DNA of 9,587 nt from an uncultured Methanobrevibacter sp. (GTDB lineage Archaea; Methanobacteriota; Methanobacteria; Methanobacteriales; Methanobacteriaceae): positions 1 to 9,587 of the forward strand of contig CAMODR010000026.1 in the NCBI GenBank assembly GCA_946611495.1, read 5' to 3'. The position numbers were made by a program, and so were the translations under genes. The notes beneath the pieces were generated by a model, which was given only the letters and a program-made list of their open reading frames with translations, was not told the DNA's origin and made no database searches. Positions 6,654-9,587 of the stretch are shown piece after piece (positions within the stretch are counted from its first letter, which is position 1; every line of letters starts with the position of its first letter).

Positions 6654-6788
6654 AAAGTTGATGGTAAAAAGTATGTCTTTAGGGTTTCTAAGGAAAAGGG
6701 AACTCCAGAGGATTGGAAATACTGTTATGATGAATTGATGAAATTCAATGCAAACAATAACATAGTCCCTATTGCAGATGCAATATAA
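6654..6788 (+). pseudogene. C-terminal remnant of an unknown protein-coding gene
   Basis: In one frame this reads 44 residues and a TAA stop: KVDGKKYVFRVSKEKGTPED, then WKYCYDELMKFNANNN, then IVPIADAI. The composition is protein-like (W, Y, C, G, P, K/E balance, normal codons such as GGA, AAG, TTC), and the base composition is clearly less A+T-rich than the DNA on either side. The frame stays open leftwards to about 6579, but that part reads as low-complexity F, L and Y from T-runs. There is no ATG, GTG or TTG start with a ribosome binding site; the only in-frame ATG is ten codons after the Trp. A hairpin with T-tract follows the stop directly, as for an authentic gene end. I infer a gene whose 5' part was deleted. 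I do not recognise the family. Confidence 0.6.
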
Positions 6789-6797
6789 AATCGTTTT

Positions 6798-6831
6798 TAG
6801 GAAAAATTCTTTTTTCCTATTTTCTTTTTTT
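6798..6831 (+). terminator. Hairpin terminator of the coding remnant
   Basis: TAGGAAAAA (6798-6806) pairs perfectly with TTTTTCCTA (6811-6819) around the loop TTCT. Eleven T within twelve bases follow. It stands ten bases after the remnant's stop codon, which supports that the remnant was once the end of a transcribed gene. Confidence 0.65.
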
Positions 6832-6934
6832 AAACCTTTTTTTGAGAAAATTAATGAAAATATACACAATTTACTCTTTTTAAAAATTAATTTAACATAT
6901 CTAAATAAGAAATAAATCTTAAATTAAACTTTTT

Positions 6935-6955
6935 TTAGTAAAATACTAATTTTTT
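6935..6955 (+). terminator. Short hairpin followed by six T
   Basis: TTAGTA (6935-6940) and TACTAA (6944-6949) pair around AAA, and six T follow at 6950-6955. It lies about 50 bases before the promoter of the 51-codon gene and no gene ends directly before it. It could insulate that promoter from upstream reading, or be chance. Confidence 0.35.
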
Positions 6956-6998
6956 ATCCGAATTTTACAATTTAAAGATGTAAGTAAGCACTTGCATT

Positions 6999-7016
6999 CG
7001 AAAATATTTATATATA
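6999..7016 (+). promoter_or_regulatory. Strong archaeal promoter (BRE and TATA) of the 51-codon gene
   Basis: TTTATATATA at 7007-7016 is close to the ideal archaeal TATA box. Directly upstream, CGAAAATA (6999-7006) looks like a purine-rich BRE. Initiation would be expected near 7036-7040, leaving a leader of about 35 bases that contains the GAGGAGG ribosome binding site. It is the best promoter in the window by eye. Confidence 0.75.
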
Positions 7017-7073
7017 CAGTTTAATAAAATAAAATTAGTGAAATAATTACAATAAAAAAAGAGGAGGCATATC

Positions 7074-7229
7074 ATGATAAATATTTTTGTTATAGGTACA
7101 ATATTAACTACAATTACAATAGGAGTAGCTTATCTTAATTATAAAATAGCAAATTCCGAAGAGTTTAAAATCTTTAATGAAATACCAATCGAAAATAATA
7201 ATAACCTACTCTATTGTGAAAAATGGTAA
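7074..7229 (+). CDS. Small single-span membrane protein, 51 residues, unknown function
   Basis: ATG 7074 stands six bases after GAGGAGG (7061-7067), the strongest ribosome binding site in the window, and behind a near-ideal promoter. The 51-codon frame encodes an N-terminal hydrophobic segment (residues 4-21, IFVIGTILTTITIGVAYL), then NYKIANSEEFKIFNEIP and a polar Asn-rich tail ending LYCEKW. A hairpin terminator begins inside the last codons and overlaps the stop. Together promoter, ribosome binding site, frame and terminator make a real gene likely. One membrane helix with a short polar C-terminal domain is predicted; it could also be an uncleaved signal anchor. I do not recognise a family. 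The nearest neighbours are the coding remnant upstream and the tandem repeats downstream, which give no functional clue. Confidence 0.72.
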   Translation: MINIFVIGTILTTITIGVAYLNYKIANSEEFKIFNEIPIENNNNLLYCEKW

Positions 7230-7250
7230 AAAACCATTTTTACTTTTTTT
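7219..7250 (+). terminator. Hairpin terminator of the 51-codon gene
   Basis: AAAAATGGT (7219-7227) pairs perfectly with ACCATTTTT (7233-7241) around five A, and seven T follow at 7244-7250. The 5' arm lies in the last codons, and the stop codon begins at the end of that arm. This is an intrinsic-type terminator. Confidence 0.7.
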
Positions 7251-7533
7251 TAAAAAAAAATATTTTCTTTTTAATTTAATTATTTGAAATTAAATCTTAT
7301 TTAATACATTTACAAATAAAAACTTATTTTAAATAAAATACCTGAAATCAAATCTTAATTAATAAAAATACAAAATAAAAACTTTTTTCAAATAAAATAT
7401 CTGAAATAAAACCCCATTAAATTAAAAATACAAAATAAAAACTTTTTTTAAATAAAATATCGGAAATAAAATCTTATTATCTGAAAGCATTATTTTAAAA
7501 ATAGTGATAAAAAAGAATTAAATTAATTATAAT
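7230..7533. other. Convergent spacer filled by tandem repeats
   Basis: These 304 bases hold the T-tract of the small gene's terminator, the 59-base repeat array and part of the terminator of the zinc-ribbon gene. I see no gene or promoter in them. Confidence 0.6.
7285..7486. repeat. Degenerate 58-60-base tandem repeat, about 3.4 copies
   Basis: Units begin with TGAAAT at 7285, 7343 and 7402, and a partial fourth begins with GGAAAT at 7462. They are 58, 59 and 60 bases long. The shared pattern is TGAAATnAAA, a variable A+T-rich stretch, then ACAAAATAAAAACTTTTTT and AAATAAAATATC. Units two and three are the most alike. Length drift comes mainly from A- and T-runs. No open frame runs through it. 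The array fills the convergent space between the small membrane protein gene and the zinc-ribbon gene. Confidence 0.88.
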
Positions 7534-7540
7534 TTAATCC
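7509..7540 (-). terminator. Hairpin terminator of the zinc-ribbon gene
   Basis: Read on the minus strand, a 10-base-pair stem (plus coordinates 7531-7540 with 7515-7524, one G-U pair) has a 6-base loop and is followed by six T (A-run 7509-7514). The stem includes the stop codon at 7534-7536. Confidence 0.6.
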
Positions 7541-7806
7541 TTAGCCCATCTTTTTAATTGAGGAAATACTTCATTCATCATCTTTAAAGCTTCCTCTTTA
7601 TTCATGTCTGGATGAACTTCTACCATTTTTTCACTACAGAAATTAATCATATCTTCCATGGACATATCAGAAGTAAATTCACCATCCTTAAAGCAGTATA
7701 TGCAGTAATCTTCATTTTTAGATCCATCTGCATTTGTTCCATAAAGCTCTTCAGTCATAGGCATAGCACAAGATTGGCAAAACTTTTGATTTTCAAAATT
7801 TTCCAT
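7534..7806 (-). CDS. Small zinc-ribbon protein (PF12674-like)
   Basis: This is a 90-residue cytoplasmic protein. FCQSCAMPMTEELYGTNADG (9-28) followed by SKNEDYCIYCFKDGEF (29-44) is the pattern of the putative zinc-ribbon domain family zf-ribbon_2. Cys10, Cys13, Cys35 and Cys38 are the expected zinc ligands. The rest (SMEDMINFCSEKMVEVHP, then a helix NKEEALKMMNEVFPQLKRWA) is the usual short helical tail. The role of the family is unknown; zinc binding is predicted. I use ATG 7806. A GTG nine bases upstream is in frame but is part of GGATGTGAT, which serves as the ribosome binding site. It stands alone, divergent from the 8128 gene, and ends in a hairpin terminator. Confidence 0.88.
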   Translation of the reverse strand: MENFENQKFCQSCAMPMTEELYGTNADGSKNEDYCIYCFKDGEFTSDMSMEDMINFCSEKMVEVHPDMNKEEALKMMNEVFPQLKRWAKD

Positions 7807-8127
7807 AAGTATCACATCCTTAATGTTAATCTAATATTTAACCCGTAAATACATATACTTTTGGAATAGCAACAAAACCATCCATTAATTCATATTATTT
7901 TTAATCACCTTTCAATTACTAATTTTAAACAATAATTTTCTATAAAAAAAGAATTTCCATTTATTTTGTAAAATTTATATACTATCTAAATTAAAAATAA
8001 GTATATATTTTTTTAAATAATAGAAAAGAAGACCAAAAAATAATTAAAAAAATTCTATTATTAAATTAATATAATTCGTTTTATATTAATCAATCATAAT
8101 TAAAAAGAAAGAGATTAAAGTGATTTT
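7807..8127. other. Divergent promoter region between the zinc-ribbon gene and the 8128 gene
   Basis: These 321 bases contain no gene. On the minus strand, AAGTATATGT (7860-7851) behind CCAAA is a plausible TATA box with BRE for the zinc-ribbon gene. On the plus strand, TTTTATATTA near 8079-8088 fits a TATA box for the 8128 gene, with initiation near 8110. An 8-base inverted repeat (7976-7983 and 8000-8007, TATATACT and AGTATATA) lies between the two promoters. The ribosome binding site AGTGAT is at 8119-8124. Confidence 0.5.
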
Positions 8128-8583
8128 ATGTCAGATATATTACTAAAGACTACAGGACAAATTATAGGATACTTTAATGCATATAAAGGTTCAAGACCAG
8201 CATTTCATGGAGAACATGTTGTCATTGTAAGAGGAATCAGCCGTGACAAAATAGAAATTGAAAATATGGAATCTAAATTAGCAGAGTTAGAAGATTTACT
8301 CAAAGCTAGAGAAGTTGATGTCTTATCTGATGCTGGAAAAAACTTTGTGGAAAAAGTAGATTCTTATATTAGGGAAGATGGAGAATCTGTTGACACCGCA
8401 CCAGATAGTGGCGGATTGCTTAGAATGAAGGAACAGTTAGAAACTATGGGACTACATGTAGAATACAAACTATTCCTAATGCCTAATGTAGGAGCATTTG
8501 TAGCAATTTGGAAAGACAAATCAGGATTCGGACCATTATATGTTGAAGTTACTGCAAGTGAAAGAGAAGAAATTGATAATTAA
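8128..8583 (+). CDS. Conserved methanogen protein of unknown function (possibly DUF2120)
   Basis: This 151-residue, soluble, acidic protein looks like a conserved uncharacterised archaeal family. The N-terminal TTGQIIGYFNAYKGSRPAFHGE, the phrase VVIVRGISR (31-39), and the C-terminal VGAFVAIWKDKSGFGPLYVEV agree with my memory of DUF2120, but I could not verify the name. No signal peptide or membrane segment is present. Charged residues between about 40 and 65 suggest a helix (MESKLAELEDLLKAREVDVL). ATG 8128 follows AGTGAT by three bases. Only 63 bases separate it from cofG on the same strand, with no T-tract between, so the two are probably co-transcribed. That makes a link to F420 synthesis conceivable but unproven. 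Confidence 0.75.
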   Translation: MSDILLKTTGQIIGYFNAYKGSRPAFHGEHVVIVRGISRDKIEIENMESKLAELEDLLKAREVDVLSDAGKNFVEKVDSYIREDGESVDTAPDSGGLLRMKEQLETMGLHVEYKLFLMPNVGAFVAIWKDKSGFGPLYVEVTASEREEIDN

Positions 8584-8646
8584 ACCTAAAATAACTCAAT
8601 TTTAACTTCTTGTTAATTTAAATCATAAATAAAGAATTGGTGGAAA

Positions 8647-9587
8647 ATGTCTAATTTATCTAATATTAATTTTAAAAATCTTAATCGTGATGACTTAATA
8701 AAAATTTTAGAATGTGAAAAAGAAGACATAATTAAAATAATGTCTCTAGCAAGCTCTAAAAGAGAAAACAATTATGTCACATATTCTAAAAATGTCTTCA
8801 TACCATTAACAAAAGTATGCAAAAATGATTGTGGATACTGTGCATTTAAACAGGACCCTAACGATCCAGATGCGATAATACTGTTAGATAAAGAAGAAGT
8901 CTTATCCACCTTAAAAGAAGCTGAAAAATATGGATGCAAGGAAGCATTATTCACTATGGGCGAAGATGCTGACGAAGAGGAAGCGGTTAAAGAAAGATTA
9001 GAGAAATTAGGATTTTCCAATATGACAGATTATATTTATGATATCTGTAAAACCACTGTAGAAGAAACCGAACTCTTGCCTCACACTAATGCTGGAAACT
9101 TTTCTTTTGAAGCAATGCAAAAATTAAAGGAATATAATGTATCTATGGGATTGATGTTAGAAACAAGTTCCTCCCGCCTTATGGAAACCATTGCACATAG
9201 GAAAAGTCCTGGAAAAGATCCAAAAATCCGTATTGAAACTATAGAAAATGCTGGAAAACTGAATATTCCTTACACTACAGGAATCTTAATTGGAATTGGA
9301 GAGACAAAAGAAGAAATAGCTGATTCCCTTTTAAAAATTAAGGAAATCAGTGATAAATATGGTCATATCCAAGAAGTGATTATTCAAAACTTTACACCTA
9401 GCCCAGGAATAGAAATGGAAGACTACCCAGAGCCTAGCCTTTTAGATATGGTTCGTACAGTTTCAGCAGCACAACTATTATTTGATGAAGACATATCCGT
9501 CCAGGTCCCACCAAATCTAAACTATGAAACAAGTCAGATATTCCTTCTTTGCGGTACTGACGATTGGGGAGGAGTTTCACCATTAAG
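8647..9587 (+). CDS. cofG: FO synthase subunit 1 CofG (coenzyme F420), partial
   Basis: CofG is the radical SAM enzyme that works with CofH to form 7,8-didemethyl-8-hydroxy-5-deazariboflavin (FO), the chromophore of coenzyme F420, from tyrosine and a ribityl-diaminouracil. The frame opens at ATG 8647, three bases after GGTGG, and stays open to the window end (313 complete codons). The [4Fe-4S] radical SAM motif CxxxCxxC is at Cys58, Cys62 and Cys65 (CKNDCGYCAF). Further family landmarks are ALFTMGEDADEE, LPHTNAGNFS, LMLETSSSRLM, TGILIGIGETKEE, QNFTPSPG, and the final GTDDWGGVSPL. By comparison with usual family length, roughly 40-60 C-terminal residues lie beyond the window. The upstream gene at 8128 is probably in the same operon. 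Confidence 0.95.
   Translation, partial: MSNLSNINFKNLNRDDLIKILECEKEDIIKIMSLASSKRENNYVTYSKNVFIPLTKVCKNDCGYCAFKQDPNDPDAIILLDKEEVLSTLKEAEKYGCKEALFTMGEDADEEEAVKERLEKLGFSNMTDYIYDICKTTVEETELLPHTNAGNFSFEAMQKLKEYNVSMGLMLETSSSRLMETIAHRKSPGKDPKIRIETIENAGKLNIPYTTGILIGIGETKEEIADSLLKIKEISDKYGHIQEVIIQNFTPSPGIEMEDYPEPSLLDMVRTVSAAQLLFDEDISVQVPPNLNYETSQIFLLCGTDDWGGVSPL

Larger units (their letters stand above)
6493..7073. other. Remnant-bearing spacer between mptA and the 51-codon gene
   Basis: This 581-base stretch has several parts: the mptA terminator, a 10-base-arm inverted repeat (6593-6626), a start-less coding remnant (about 6654-6788) with its own terminator, about 100 bases with nothing I recognise (6832-6934), a small hairpin with a T-run (6935-6955), and the promoter and ribosome binding site of the small gene at 7074. 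No intact gene is present. Confidence 0.6.

Noticed and set aside
6593..6788. Insertion sequence or transposon remnant
   Set aside because: There is an inverted repeat on one side only, no matching right end, no target-site duplication seen, and the fragment does not resemble a transposase I know. It is kept as an unknown remnant.
6642..6869. 75-codon open frame on the minus strand (MCIFSLIFSKKG...)
   Set aside because: It is antisense to the coding remnant and its terminator, is rich in Phe, Ile and Lys from A/T-runs, has no ribosome binding site, and the plus-strand reading is clearly more protein-like.
7285..7486. Possible CRISPR array
   Set aside because: Unit length is about 59 bases with divergence spread over the whole unit, so there are no constant repeats separated by unique spacers, and no cas genes are nearby.
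7807..7815. GTG start three codons upstream for the zinc-ribbon gene
   Set aside because: The GTG is part of the GGATGTGAT ribosome binding site for ATG 7806.
8772..9020. 82-codon minus-strand frame inside cofG
   Set aside because: It is a shadow of cofG, which is an unambiguous radical SAM gene on the plus strand; the reverse reading is Ser-rich low complexity.

Overview
The window looks like chromosomal DNA of a methanogenic archaeon of the order Methanobacteriales, most likely a gut Methanobrevibacter. The grounds are two methanogen coenzyme genes (mptA for methanopterin and cofG for coenzyme F420), an archaeal Trm1, an archaeal TtuA/NcsA-type tRNA thiolation enzyme, an Lrp regulator, archaeal TATA boxes, ribosome binding sites of the GGTGA/GGAGG type, and very A+T-rich intergenic DNA. 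The species is an inference from general character; no database search was possible.

Layout. Positions 1-1300 hold a divergent pair: a tRNA 2-thiolation enzyme on the minus strand and a small thiamine-binding (MTH1187-type) protein on the plus strand, with TATA boxes back to back between them. A DegT-family sugar aminotransferase (minus) faces the latter tail to tail. From a 320-base divergent spacer trm1 runs to the right. A 514-base gene-free stretch leads to an Lrp/AsnC regulator, then a 520-base spacer with a nearly perfect 66-base tandem duplication leads to mptA.

From 6493 to 7533 lies the least ordinary part. It holds a start-less C-terminal coding remnant, a 51-codon membrane-protein gene with an excellent promoter and ribosome binding site, several hairpin-plus-T-tract terminators, a 10-base-arm inverted repeat and an array of about 3.4 degenerate 59-base tandem repeats. 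A small zinc-ribbon protein follows on the minus strand. A conserved methanogen protein of unknown function and cofG (cut by the window end) close the window on the plus strand.

How it fits together. Most genes are single transcription units in core RNA modification (ncsA/ttuA-like, trm1) and cofactor synthesis (mptA, cofG, perhaps the thiamine-binding protein). Only the 8128 gene and cofG look like an operon. I see no CRISPR array, tRNA or rRNA gene, intact transposon, prophage or defence system. The points most worth following are the unannotated small membrane protein, the series of stop-codon-proximal intrinsic-type terminators in an archaeon, a 23-base near-identical palindromic element shared by two promoters, and the two intergenic tandem repeats.
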